From Hymenobacter sp. HSC-4F20 (lineage in GTDB: Bacteria; Bacteroidota; Bacteroidia; Cytophagales; Hymenobacteraceae): a stretch of 64,000 nt of DNA. The position numbers and the translations under genes were made by a program. The first letter of the stretch is position 1. The number at the start of each line of letters is the position of its first letter. Below, in pieces: positions 32,715 through 40,743 of this stretch. The DNA is taken from assembly GCF_019599275.1 (NCBI RefSeq), contig NZ_JAHZTD010000001.1:1-64000 (forward strand), written 5' to 3'. A model generated the notes under the pieces. The model was not told the origin of the DNA, ran no database searches, and saw nothing but the letters and a program-made list of their open reading frames with translations.

Positions 32715-33068
32715 ATGACTTCTTCCACTGAAACCGCCTCGCTGCTGCTGGAAAGCTTCCCGGAGTTAGGCGCTGAGCTGCAGGTTCCTGCTACTCGCCA
32801 AAGTATTTACCGGCAACTGAGCTGCTTTGCCACCTTCACCCGCGAAGCCGCCGAGGGTGGGCATCTGGCCCTGCTTAAGCGCTGCTTTGAAGTAGCCGAC
32901 CGCCTGCTGCGCCAGGGCGACGCCTACCTGGTTCGGGCCATCGAGAATGTATACCTGTACTGCCTGCACCTGGATGGCAGCACCTACGGCAACCAGCTGG
33001 CCCGCCAGCTAATGCCCGCCCGTCTGTACCAAATCTACCAGTATCCGCACACCAACATGCTGCCCTAA
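32715..33068 (+). CDS. Small protein of the DUF7674 type, first gene of the kdp locus
   Basis: A 117-aa soluble helical protein. Segments such as LLESFPELGAEL, TREAAEGGHLALLKRCFEVADRLL and AIENVYLYCLHLD agree with what I recall of DUF7674 proteins of Bacteroidetes, though the assignment needs a profile search. No catalytic motif is seen. It is followed within 36 bases by the 26-aa peptide and then kdpF, so it probably belongs to the kdp transcript, perhaps as an accessory or regulatory protein. Confidence 0.65.
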   Translation: MTSSTETASLLLESFPELGAELQVPATRQSIYRQLSCFATFTREAAEGGHLALLKRCFEVADRLLRQGDAYLVRAIENVYLYCLHLDGSTYGNQLARQLMPARLYQIYQYPHTNMLP

Positions 33069-33103
33069 GCGCGGCTGGCGGCTTCACGCTCATCCCCTTC
33101 GCC

Positions 33104-33184
33104 ATGATTTTTCTGCTCACTGCCGCGGGCCTCGCCGGGTTCGGACTCTTCTACAAGTCGGTCGATTTTTTTGACCACATCTAA
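33104..33184 (+). CDS. 26-aa single-helix membrane peptide upstream of kdpF
   Basis: An ATG-started frame encoding a hydrophobic start (MIFLLTAAGLAGFGLFYK) and a polar end (SVDFFDHI). One membrane helix is expected. It lies between the DUF7674-like gene and kdpF, 14 bases before kdpF. It is not KdpF itself, which follows with its typical PEKF end, but is similar in size. It may be an extra small subunit or a stabiliser of the KdpABC pump. Very short genes carry a risk of chance; the position supports it. Confidence 0.55.
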   Translation: MIFLLTAAGLAGFGLFYKSVDFFDHI

Positions 33185-33198
33185 CGCTGCCTCCTGCC

Positions 33199-33279
33199 AT
33201 GATGGTCGCCCTTTTTTTCCTCTCCCTCGCCACGTTCTGCTACCTCTGCTACGTGCTGCTGCGCCCAGAGAAATTCTAA
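33199..33279 (+). CDS. kdpF: KdpF-like small subunit of the potassium pump
   Basis: A 26-aa single-span membrane peptide, starting MMVALFFLSLATFCYL and ending LLRPEKF. The PEKF end after a single helix is the hallmark of KdpF. In E. coli KdpF stabilises the KdpABC complex and binds between KdpA and KdpB. It sits directly upstream of kdpA as usual. The second ATG (33202) is an alternative start. Confidence 0.8.
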   Translation: MMVALFFLSLATFCYLCYVLLRPEKF

Positions 33280-33287
33280 TTCAGTTA

Positions 33288-33341
33288 CCGGTTGCGAGTT
33301 GCCAGTTGCCAGACAAGGCACGGACTGAAACTCGCAACCGG
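33288..33341. repeat. Inverted repeat with iterated arms between kdpF and kdpA
   Basis: CCGGTTGCGAGTT (33288-33300) pairs perfectly with 33329-33341. Each arm is followed by near-copies of itself (GTTGCGAGTTGCCAGTTGCC; CAACCGGCAACTCGCAACTC), giving a degenerate tandem look. It may act as a hairpin that tunes expression between kdpF and kdpA. Similar elements lie at 35075-35150 and 51286-51441. Confidence 0.6.
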
Positions 33342-33361
33342 CAACTCGCAACTCAACTAAG

Positions 33362-35062
33362 ATGATCAACGAACTACTCGGCATCGGCGCCATTTACTTC
33401 CTGACGCTGGTGCTGGCCCTGCCGCTGGGCCACTACCTGGCCCGGGTGTTTAAGGGCGAGAAGAACCTGATGGACTTCCTACGGCCCGTAGAAAACGGCA
33501 TCTTCCGCCTCTCTGGCATTGATGCCCGCCGCGAAATGAGCTGGCAGCAGCACTTGGTGGCCTTGCTTACTATTAACCTTGTGTGGTTTCTGCTGGCTAT
33601 GCTGGTGTTGTCTACCCAAGGCAGCCTACCCCTCAACCCCGACCAGAACCCCAGTATGGCCCCGGACTTGGCGTTTAACACGGCCATTTCCTTTCTGGTA
33701 AACTGCAACCTGCAGCACTACAGCGGCGAGTCGGGACTAAGCTACCTCTCGCAGATTGTGGTAATTACTTTCCTGCAGTTTGTGAGTGCGGCTACCGGCA
33801 TTGCCGCGGCCGTGGTGGTGTTCAACGCTCTGCAAACCCGCGCCACCGATAAGCTGGGCAACTTTTATAACTACTTCGTCAAGAGCCTCACGCGCCTGCT
33901 GCTGCCGGGTTCCTTGGTGGTGGCCTTACTGCTGGCCTTCAACGGCACCCCCATGACCTTGCAAGGCAAGCAGGAGCTAGTAACCCTGCAGGGCGATTCC
34001 GTGGCCGTGTCGCGCGGGCCGGTGGCGGCTATGGTGGCTATTAAGGAGCTGGGTACCAACGGGGGCGGTTTCTACGGGGCCAACTCAGCTCACCCCCTCG
34101 AAAACCCCAACTACCTCACCAACGCCGTCGAAAATATAGCGCTGGTTATCATCCCCATGGCTATGGTGTTTGCCCTGGGCTTTTACCTGAACCGCCGCAA
34201 GCTGGCCCTGATGATTTTTGGGGTGATGACCGTAGGTTTTGTGGTGCTGCTGGCCCCCACGGTGTACTATGAGCTGCAGGGTAACCCGGCTATCAGCCAC
34301 CTAGGCGTAAACCAGGGGCTGGGCGCGCTGGAAGGTAAGGAAATGCGGTTTGGGGCGGCAGCTTCTGCCTACTGGAGCATCACCAACACCGTTATCAGCT
34401 GCGGCTCGGTAAACTCCATGCACGATTCGTTTATGCCGCTTTCCGGGCTAACCCAGATGCTGGGCATGATGACCAACGCCTTTTACGGGGGCTGCGGGGT
34501 AGGGCTGCTCAACTTCTTTGCCTACCTGATTATTGCCGTGTTCATTGCCGGCCTGATGGTAGGCCGCACGCCCGAGCTGCTGGGCAAGAAGATTGAGGCC
34601 CGCGAGATGAAAATTGCCATCATCGTGACCCTGCTGCACCCGCTGCTGATTCTGGCGGGTACTGCCCTCACGGCTCACCTCTACGCCGGCAACCCCACGG
34701 AATATGCCGGCTGGCTGGCCAACCCCGGCTACCACGGCTTCTCCGAGATGCTGTATGAGTTCACCTCCGCCTCGGCCAATAACGGTTCTGGGTTCGAAGG
34801 CCTCGGCGACAATACGCCCTGGTGGAACATCAGCACGGGGGTAGTACTGCTGTTGTCCCGCTTCCTACCCATCATCGGTCCAGTGGCTATTGCCGGCTTG
34901 CTGGCCCGCAAAAAGTACGTGCCCGAAAGCGCCGGCACCCTGCCCGCCGACACGGCCACCTTTGGCGTGATGGTTATGGCCGTCATCGTCATCATTGCCG
35001 CGCTGGCCTTCTTCCCCGCCCTGGCCCTGGGCCCCATTGCCGAGCATTTCTCCCTGTATTAG
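33362..35062 (+). CDS. kdpA: Potassium-transporting ATPase, channel subunit KdpA
   Basis: A 566-aa membrane protein with about ten helices that forms the K+ selectivity filter of the KdpFABC pump. The four filter loops are visible: NCNLQHYSGESGLS (about 119), LGTNGGGFYGANSAHP (about 230), TVISCGSVNSMHDSF (about 345) and SASANNGSGFEGLG (about 470), each with the conserved glycine. The length matches E. coli KdpA (557). The ATG at 33362 starts the first helix. The gene lies between repeats on both sides; kdpB follows after 96 bases. Confidence 0.97.
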   Translation: MINELLGIGAIYFLTLVLALPLGHYLARVFKGEKNLMDFLRPVENGIFRLSGIDARREMSWQQHLVALLTINLVWFLLAMLVLSTQGSLPLNPDQNPSMAPDLAFNTAISFLVNCNLQHYSGESGLSYLSQIVVITFLQFVSAATGIAAAVVVFNALQTRATDKLGNFYNYFVKSLTRLLLPGSLVVALLLAFNGTPMTLQGKQELVTLQGDSVAVSRGPVAAMVAIKELGTNGGGFYGANSAHPLENPNYLTNAVENIALVIIPMAMVFALGFYLNRRKLALMIFGVMTVGFVVLLAPTVYYELQGNPAISHLGVNQGLGALEGKEMRFGAAASAYWSITNTVISCGSVNSMHDSFMPLSGLTQMLGMMTNAFYGGCGVGLLNFFAYLIIAVFIAGLMVGRTPELLGKKIEAREMKIAIIVTLLHPLLILAGTALTAHLYAGNPTEYAGWLANPGYHGFSEMLYEFTSASANNGSGFEGLGDNTPWWNISTGVVLLLSRFLPIIGPVAIAGLLARKKYVPESAGTLPADTATFGVMVMAVIVIIAALAFFPALALGPIAEHFSLY

Positions 35063-35074
35063 TATGGAGTAGGG

Positions 35075-35150
35075 AGTATTGAGTAGTGAGTTAGCTCCCG
35101 GCTGATCCTCTTCTGCTCCCACTTTTTCCTTTGTCTCAATACTCAATACT
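35075..35150. repeat. Inverted repeat with iterated arms between kdpA and kdpB
   Basis: AGTATTGAGTA (35075-35085) pairs with TACTCAATACT (35140-35150). The arms are part of degenerate tandem runs (AGTATGGAGTAGGGAGTATT on the left, CTCAATACTCAATACTGAGT on the right). The right run ends exactly at the kdpB ATG, so a folded mRNA could hide or expose that start. Confidence 0.6.
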
Positions 35151-35158
35151 GAGTACTC

Positions 35159-37204
35159 ATGTCTAAAGACTCTCAATCCTTGTTTCAACCCGCGCTGGTG
35201 CAGGAGGCTATCAAGCAAGCCTTCGTGAAGCTCGACCCGCGCGTGATGTTCCGCAACCCGGTGATGTTCACCGTGGAAATCGGAACGGTGGTAATGCTGC
35301 TCGTGACGCTGGGGCTGCTCGTGAAACCCGATGCGGCTCAGGGCTCTTTTGCCTACAACTTCACCGTGTTTGTGGTGCTGTTTCTGACCTTGCTGTTCGC
35401 CAACTTTGCCGAGGCCATTGCCGAGGCCCGCGGCAAGGCCCAGGCCGAAAGTTTGCGCAAAACCCGGGAAGAAACCCCGGCCCGCGTGCTGGAACCCCAC
35501 GGTACCATCGTCAGCATCAGCTCGTCGCAGCTCCAGAAAGGCCAGGTATTTCTGGTGGAGGCCGGCGAAATCATTCCTACCGACGGGGAGATTATCGAGG
35601 GCTTGGCTACCATCGATGAGTCGGCCATTACGGGCGAATCGGCCCCGGTGATTCGGGAGGCTGGCGGCGACAAGTCGTCGGTGACGGGCGGCACCAAGGT
35701 GTTGTCGGACCGCATCAAGGTAGTGGTGACGACGGCGCCCGGCGAGTCGTTTCTGGATAAGATGATTGCCCTGGTAGAAGGCGCGTCGCGGCAGAAAACC
35801 CCCAATGAAATTGCCCTGACTATTCTACTGGCAGGCTTTACGCTGGTGTTCATCATTGTGTGCGTGACCTTGCAGCCCTTCGCCGCCTACGCCAACACGC
35901 CCATTGCCATTGCCTCCTTTATTGCCCTGTTCGTGTGCCTGATTCCGACCACCATCGGGGGGCTGCTCTCAGCCATCGGCATTGCGGGCATGGACCGCGC
36001 CCTGCGGGCCAACGTCATCACCAAAAGCGGCAAAGCCGTGGAAACGGCCGGCGACATCGACGTGCTGCTCTTGGATAAAACCGGCACCATTACCATCGGC
36101 AACCGCAAAGCCACCCACTTCTGGCCCGCGCCGGGGGTAGGGGAGCAGCAGTTCATTGAGCTGGCAACCTTATCGTCGCTCACCGACGAAACCCCCGAAG
36201 GCAAGAGCATTGTGGAGCTGGCCCGCGAAAAGCAGGTGAGCCCAGAGCAACTGCAAACTCGCCTGCAGGGTGCCGAGCTAATCAAGTTCACAGCCGAAAC
36301 CCGCAGCTCCGGCGTGACGCTGGCCGATGGACAACGCATCCGCAAGGGCGCTTCCGACGCCATCCGCCAACTCGCCGTCAAAGCCAACCAGCCCTTCCCC
36401 CAGGAAACCACCCAGCGCGTAGAAGCCATTGCCAGCAACGGCGGCACGCCCCTGGTAGTAAGTGAAAATGACCGGGTGCTGGGGGTAGTGGAGCTGCAGG
36501 ACATCATCAAGCCCGGCATTCAAGAACGGTTTGAGCGCCTGCGCAAAATGGGCATCAAAACCGTGATGGTAACCGGCGACAACCCGCTCACGGCCCGCTT
36601 CATTGCCGAAAAAGCCGGGGTTGATGACTTCATTGCCGAAGCCAAGCCCGAGGATAAAATGACCTACATTCGGCGCGAGCAGCAGGAGGGCAAGCTGGTA
36701 GCCATGATGGGCGACGGTACCAACGACGCGCCCGCCCTGGCCCAGGCCGACGTGGGAGTAGCCATGAACTCGGGCACCCAGGCCGCCAAAGAAGCCGGCA
36801 ACATGGTCGACCTCGACAACGACCCCACCAAGCTCATTGAGGTAGTCGAAATCGGGAAGCAACTGCTCATGACCCGCGGCACGCTCACCACGTTCAGCAT
36901 CGCCAACGACGTAGCCAAGTACTTTGCCATTGTGCCGGCCCTGTTCATGGTAGCCATTCCGAGCCTGGGCGCGCTGAATATTATGGGCCTGAAGTCGCCG
37001 CAGTCGGCCATTCTCTCAGCCGTGATTTTCAACGCTATTATCATTCCGCTGCTGGTGCCGCTGGCCCTGCGCGGGGTAGCCTACAAGCCCATCGGTGCCT
37101 CGGCTTTGCTGCGCCGCAACCTGTTGGTGTATGGCCTGGGCGGCGTCATCGTCCCCTTCATCGGCATCAAAGTCATTGACCTGCTGGTAGGGCTGTTTTT
37201 GTAG
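35159..37204 (+). CDS. kdpB: Potassium-transporting P-type ATPase, subunit KdpB
   Basis: A 681-aa P-type ATPase that powers K+ uptake through KdpA. The phosphorylated Asp is in [12 protein letters not shown] (about residue 306). The actuator loop is ITGES (about 161), the hinge [22 protein letters not shown], and the end of the P domain [18 protein letters not shown]. It has seven membrane helices, as in other KdpB proteins. The length and order after kdpA are normal. The start ATG at 35159 follows the repeat directly. Confidence 0.97.
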   Translation: MSKDSQSLFQPALVQEAIKQAFVKLDPRVMFRNPVMFTVEIGTVVMLLVTLGLLVKPDAAQGSFAYNFTVFVVLFLTLLFANFAEAIAEARGKAQAESLRKTREETPARVLEPHGTIVSISSSQLQKGQVFLVEAGEIIPTDGEIIEGLATIDESAITGESAPVIREAGGDKSSVTGGTKVLSDRIKVVVTTAPGESFLDKMIALVEGASRQKTPNEIALTILLAGFTLVFIIVCVTLQPFAAYANTPIAIASFIALFVCLIPTTIGGLLSAIGIAGMDRALRANVITKSGKAVETAGDIDVLLLDKTGTITIGNRKATHFWPAPGVGEQQFIELATLSSLTDETPEGKSIVELAREKQVSPEQLQTRLQGAELIKFTAETRSSGVTLADGQRIRKGASDAIRQLAVKANQPFPQETTQRVEAIASNGGTPLVVSENDRVLGVVELQDIIKPGIQERFERLRKMGIKTVMVTGDNPLTARFIAEKAGVDDFIAEAKPEDKMTYIRREQQEGKLVAMMGDGTNDAPALAQADVGVAMNSGTQAAKEAGNMVDLDNDPTKLIEVVEIGKQLLMTRGTLTTFSIANDVAKYFAIVPALFMVAIPSLGALNIMGLKSPQSAILSAVIFNAIIIPLLVPLALRGVAYKPIGASALLRRNLLVYGLGGVIVPFIGIKVIDLLVGLFL

Positions 37205-37223
37205 GGACTGGGCCATTACAGAA

Positions 37224-37397
37224 TGTCATGTAGAGACGCAACACTTGGCTACACCGACCTTCGGTTCGCGTCTTGGCGCCAGAACGGGTGGTTCTGGGCA
37301 GCTTAAACAACCTCAGCACGCGGGAGACGCGAGGTGTCGCGTCTCTACAACCAACAACGTCAGCACGCGAGCTGCTTGGGCTACGCCTCTGCATGAC
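37224..37397. repeat. Interspersed inverted-repeat element between kdpB and kdpC (copy A)
   Basis: A 174-base element with ends GTCATG (37224) and CATGAC (37397). Inside, TGTAGAGACGC (37228-37238) is repeated inverted at 37339-37349, and GAGACGCGA/TCGCGTCTC form a 9-bp hairpin (37324-37345). It fills nearly the whole 215-base gap between kdpB and kdpC, an operon position where other kdp loci have almost no gap. It shares the GTCAT ends with copies at 39316 and 42557. Confidence 0.65.
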
Positions 37398-37419
37398 CAA
37401 CGATTTACGATTTAAAGAA

Positions 37420-37980
37420 ATGAAACAACACCTGCTTCCTGCTTTCCGCCTGACCCTAGTCCTCCTGGTTGTCTGCTGTCTGATTTACCCGGCGCTGGTA
37501 TGGGCCGGCGCGCAACTGGCTCCGAATGGCGGCCAGGGCGAAACCATCAGCCACCGGGGCCGTGTGGTGGGCTACGATAACGTGGGCCAGAAATTTACCC
37601 GGCCGGAATACTTCTGGTCGCGCCCCTCAGCAGTAGACTACAACTCGGCCGGCTCGGCGGGCTCCAACAAAGGCCCCAGCAACCCCGACTACCAGGCCAC
37701 GGTACAGGCCCGCCTCGATACGTTTCTGCTCCAGAACCCCGGCGTACCCAAAGCCCAGGTACCCGCCGAACTGATTACCGCCTCGGGCTCCGGCCTCGAT
37801 CCGCACCTTTCGCCCGCCGGGGCCGCCGTGCAGGTAGCCCGCGTGGCCCGCGCCCGCCAGCTCGATGCTACCAAAGTGCAGGCCCTGGTGGCCCAGCATA
37901 CCCAACACAGTCTGCTAGGCCCCGACCGGGTGAACGTGCTGCGCCTGAATGTGGCGCTGGACCAACTGAGCGGCCGCTAA
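37420..37980 (+). CDS. kdpC: Potassium-transporting ATPase, subunit KdpC
   Basis: A 186-aa protein with one N-terminal membrane helix (about 8-30: FRLTLVLLVVCCLIYPALVW) and a periplasmic domain. Typical KdpC segments are present: FTRPEYFWSRPSA (about 58), NKGPSNP and GSGLDPHLSPAGAAVQVARVA, then the late LLGPDRVNVLRLNVAL. It assists KdpA/KdpB in ATP or K+ binding. The ATG at 37420 begins the helix; the frame is open further upstream into the repeat, which is not coding. Confidence 0.95.
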   Translation: MKQHLLPAFRLTLVLLVVCCLIYPALVWAGAQLAPNGGQGETISHRGRVVGYDNVGQKFTRPEYFWSRPSAVDYNSAGSAGSNKGPSNPDYQATVQARLDTFLLQNPGVPKAQVPAELITASGSGLDPHLSPAGAAVQVARVARARQLDATKVQALVAQHTQHSLLGPDRVNVLRLNVALDQLSGR

Positions 37981-38098
37981 GCACCAGGTTCCTCCCGGCT
38001 TTATTCCGTTGTTTGGGGTAGCAAATTACCCCGCAGCACCTATTCCTCTACCTCCATTCCTGAGCGACATCCTGCCAACCGGCAGTGCTCTTCTCTCC

Positions 38099-39229
38099 AT
38101 GAAATCTATTTCCCTGCTTACCCTCGGCTTGCTGTGCAGCGCAGCTGCTACCGCTCAAACCACCCCCGTTGCGGCCGATTCGGTGGTGACGCCGGCCGAG
38201 GCCCCCGCTACCCCACCTGCCAACCCGCTTACTCCGTACGGGTTTGTGGATGGCTACTATGGCTACGACATCAAGCACGCGGCTACCAACGACCGGCCCG
38301 GTTTTCTGTATTCCCACGACCGCCAGAACGAGTTTACGGTGAACAACGCCATCCTGGGCCTGCGCTACGATAATGGGCAGGTGCGCGGGGCCCTGGGGCT
38401 GCACGCCGGCACCTATGTTTCGGCCAACTACGCCGCTGAGGATCCGGTGCTGCGCCATATCTACGAGGCCTATGCGGGTTTCCGGCCGTTCCAGAAAGCC
38501 TGGCTCGACGTGGGTATTTTCGGCTCCCACATCGGCTTTGAGTCGGCCATCAGCAAAGACAACTGGACCCTGACCCGCTCGCTCATGGCTGAAAACTCGC
38601 CGTACTACGAGGCCGGAGCCCGCTTTACCTACGAAGTCGACCCCAAGCTGACCCTGACGTCCCTGGTGCTCAACGGCTGGCAGAACATCCGGGAAACCAA
38701 CCAGAAAAAGGCCTTAGGAACCCAAATTCAGTGGAAGCCTACCGACAAGCTGCTCATCAACAGCAGCACCTTCTACGGCAACGAGCAACCCCAGGACCTG
38801 CAGAAGCGCCGCCGCTACTTCCACGATTTCTACGTGAGCTACGCCGCTACCGAGCGCCTGAGCGTGGCCGGCGTGTTCGACGTGGGCAAGCAGGAGCAGG
38901 CCGCCCGCGGCAGCAAAGCCGATACCTGGCACACGGGCGCTGCCTTCGTGCGCTACAAGCTGGCCGATAAGTGGTCGGCCACGGCCCGCGCCGAGTACTA
39001 CAATGCCGACCACGGCGTCATCATTTCCTCGATTTCTCCAGCCGCTACGGATGCCGACTTCAAGGTAAAAGCCGCCTCCCTCAACCTGGACTACCTGCCC
39101 ACCAGCAACGTGGCGTTTCGAGTGGAAGGCCGCGTGTTCCACTCCGGCCAGGATTTCCTCACCGACCGCAACGGCCAGCCCACCAACTCCTACGGCAACC
39201 TAACCAGCAGCATTGCCCTTTCCTTTTAG
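38099..39229 (+). CDS. Outer-membrane beta-barrel protein (porin-2/OmpL-like) of the kdp locus
   Basis: A 376-aa exported barrel. The signal peptide is about 1-20 (MKSISLLTLGLLCSAAATAQ). The mature part starts after a Thr/Pro/Ala linker with NPLTPYGFVDGYYGYD and shows many alternating aromatic strands, ending with IALSF, the terminal Phe needed for barrel insertion. Similar proteins lie next to kdp genes in other Bacteroidetes, as far as I recall, suggesting that it lets K+ across the outer membrane. That role is inference. The ATG at 38099 opens the signal peptide. Confidence 0.85.
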   Translation: MKSISLLTLGLLCSAAATAQTTPVAADSVVTPAEAPATPPANPLTPYGFVDGYYGYDIKHAATNDRPGFLYSHDRQNEFTVNNAILGLRYDNGQVRGALGLHAGTYVSANYAAEDPVLRHIYEAYAGFRPFQKAWLDVGIFGSHIGFESAISKDNWTLTRSLMAENSPYYEAGARFTYEVDPKLTLTSLVLNGWQNIRETNQKKALGTQIQWKPTDKLLINSSTFYGNEQPQDLQKRRRYFHDFYVSYAATERLSVAGVFDVGKQEQAARGSKADTWHTGAAFVRYKLADKWSATARAEYYNADHGVIISSISPAATDADFKVKAASLNLDYLPTSNVAFRVEGRVFHSGQDFLTDRNGQPTNSYGNLTSSIALSF

Positions 39230-39315
39230 TTAGTTGGTAGTTCCGGTAGGGAAGATCATAGCTGCAAGAATCCGCCACAGGAAAATGCTACAAGAACGAA
39301 GCTGTTGAAAGAACG

Positions 39316-39495
39316 TGTCATGCTTAACCTGGCTTCCGCGCAGCCCAAGCATCTCTCCCTCAGGCTAATCCTGAAGGCCCCCGCCACGGTAACCGCTCCA
39401 TAGCCCAGGGTTTAAACCCTGGGCTAGTGAATCGCCTGGCTAGCAGCGAAGCGGTAGAGATGCTTCGCCAAGCGGACGCCAGATCAAGCATGACA
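39316..39495. repeat. Interspersed inverted-repeat element upstream of kdpD (copy B)
   Basis: A 180-base element whose ends TGTCATGCTT (39316-39325) and AAGCATGACA (39486-39495) are perfect inverted copies. The similarity continues inward for about 40 bases on each side (CTGGC, TCCGC, AAGCATCTCT shared). A 26-bp perfect palindrome sits inside (39401-39426). The element fills most of the 305-base gap between the barrel gene and kdpD; nothing else is seen in that gap. Confidence 0.7.
39401..39426. repeat. 26-bp perfect palindrome nested in copy B
   Basis: TAGCCCAGGGTTT followed by its exact reverse complement. It can form a hairpin or a cruciform and looks like an independent small palindromic unit inserted in the larger element. 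Confidence 0.65.
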
Positions 39496-39534
39496 GACGG
39501 TTTCCCGCCAAAACACCCTACAACGCCTACCCCC

Positions 39535-40701
39535 ATGACGCCTTCGAACGATGACTCACAGCGGCGCGACCTATCGGCGGAGCGGTTTCTGCGGCTGGTG
39601 CAGGAGCCGCGGCGCGGGCGGTTGAAGGTGTACATTGGGCTGGCTGCGGGGGTAGGGAAAACCTACCGCATGCTGCAGGAAGCGCAGGAACTGCGCCAGC
39701 ACGGGGTGGATGTGGTGCTGGGCTACGTGGAAACCCACGGACGGGCCGGCACCGTGGCCCAGCTGCAGAACCTGCCCTTAGTAAAGCGCAAAAACATTTT
39801 CTATAAAGGCCGCATGCTGGAAGAAATGGACGTGGCAGCCATTCTGCAGCGCCGGCCGGCGGTGGTGGTGGTCGATGAGCTGGCCCACACCAACGTGCCC
39901 GGCTCGGAGAACGAAAAGCGCTGGCAGGACGTGGAGCAACTGGTGCGGGCGGGCATTTCGGTGATTACCGCCGTGAATGTGCAGCACCTGGAAAGCCTCC
40001 ACGACCAAGTGCTGCGCATTACGGGCCAGGACGTGGCCGAGCGAGTGCCCGACCAACTGCTAAAGCTCGCCGACGAGGTAGTAAACGTAGACCTGACCGT
40101 GCCCGAATTGCGGGCCCGCCTGGAGGAAGGCAAAATCTACGACCCGCAGAAAGTGCCCACGGCGTTGCGCAACTTCTTTCAGCCCGAAAACTTGCTGCAA
40201 CTGCGTGAGCTGGCGTTGCGGGAAGTGGCCGGGCAGCTCAGCCGCCAGATTGACACGGGCGCGGCCCCGGTGCCGGCCCCGCGTCGCAACCACGACCGGC
40301 TGCTGGCCTGCATCAACTCCAATGCCCCAGCCGCGCGCGAAATCATCCGCAAAACCTCCCGCCTCGCCGACCGTCTGGGCACAGCCACCTGGTACGTGCT
40401 CTACGTGCAAACGGCCCCCGAATCGGCGGACCGGGTGGGGCTGGCCACCCAGCGCCACCTGCTGCGCAATTTGCAACTGGCTACCGAGTTGGGCGGCCAG
40501 ATTCTGCGGGTAAAATCCGACGAGGTGGTGACGGAAATACTGCGCGTGGCCCAGGAAAAACGCGCTACTCTGCTTATTTGCGGCGTCACGCGGGAAAAAG
40601 GCTGGTGGCCGCGTCTGCTCCGCCCGGGCATTACGTCAGCTCTGATTCGGGCCGTAGCGCAAACCGATACGGACCTGGACCTTTTCCTGGTCACCTACTA
40701 G
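39535..40701 (+). CDS. kdpD: Free-standing KdpD N-terminal sensor domain with USP domain
   Basis: A 388-aa soluble protein equal to the cytoplasmic N-terminal part of KdpD. The KdpD domain (about 20-230) has the Walker-like IGLAAGVGKTYRMLQEA, GYVETHGR and VVVDELAHTNVPGSENEKRW. A universal-stress-protein-like domain follows (about 255-388: RLLACINSNAPAAREIIRKT). The four membrane helices, GAF and kinase parts of E. coli KdpD are absent; a separate kinase gene follows after 42 bases. It probably senses K+ or a nucleotide and signals to that kinase. The ATG at 39535 is chosen because the open frame before it lies in a repeat. Confidence 0.9.
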   Translation: MTPSNDDSQRRDLSAERFLRLVQEPRRGRLKVYIGLAAGVGKTYRMLQEAQELRQHGVDVVLGYVETHGRAGTVAQLQNLPLVKRKNIFYKGRMLEEMDVAAILQRRPAVVVVDELAHTNVPGSENEKRWQDVEQLVRAGISVITAVNVQHLESLHDQVLRITGQDVAERVPDQLLKLADEVVNVDLTVPELRARLEEGKIYDPQKVPTALRNFFQPENLLQLRELALREVAGQLSRQIDTGAAPVPAPRRNHDRLLACINSNAPAAREIIRKTSRLADRLGTATWYVLYVQTAPESADRVGLATQRHLLRNLQLATELGGQILRVKSDEVVTEILRVAQEKRATLLICGVTREKGWWPRLLRPGITSALIRAVAQTDTDLDLFLVTY

Positions 40702-40743
40702 TGTTGCCCAAGTGGCCGCCGGTTTACTACCCCTCATCCGCTC

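Noticed and set aside
39427..39534. Upstream extension of the kdpD frame
   Set aside because: These codons lie in the interspersed repeat and its palindrome; the KdpD domain starts after the ATG at 39535.
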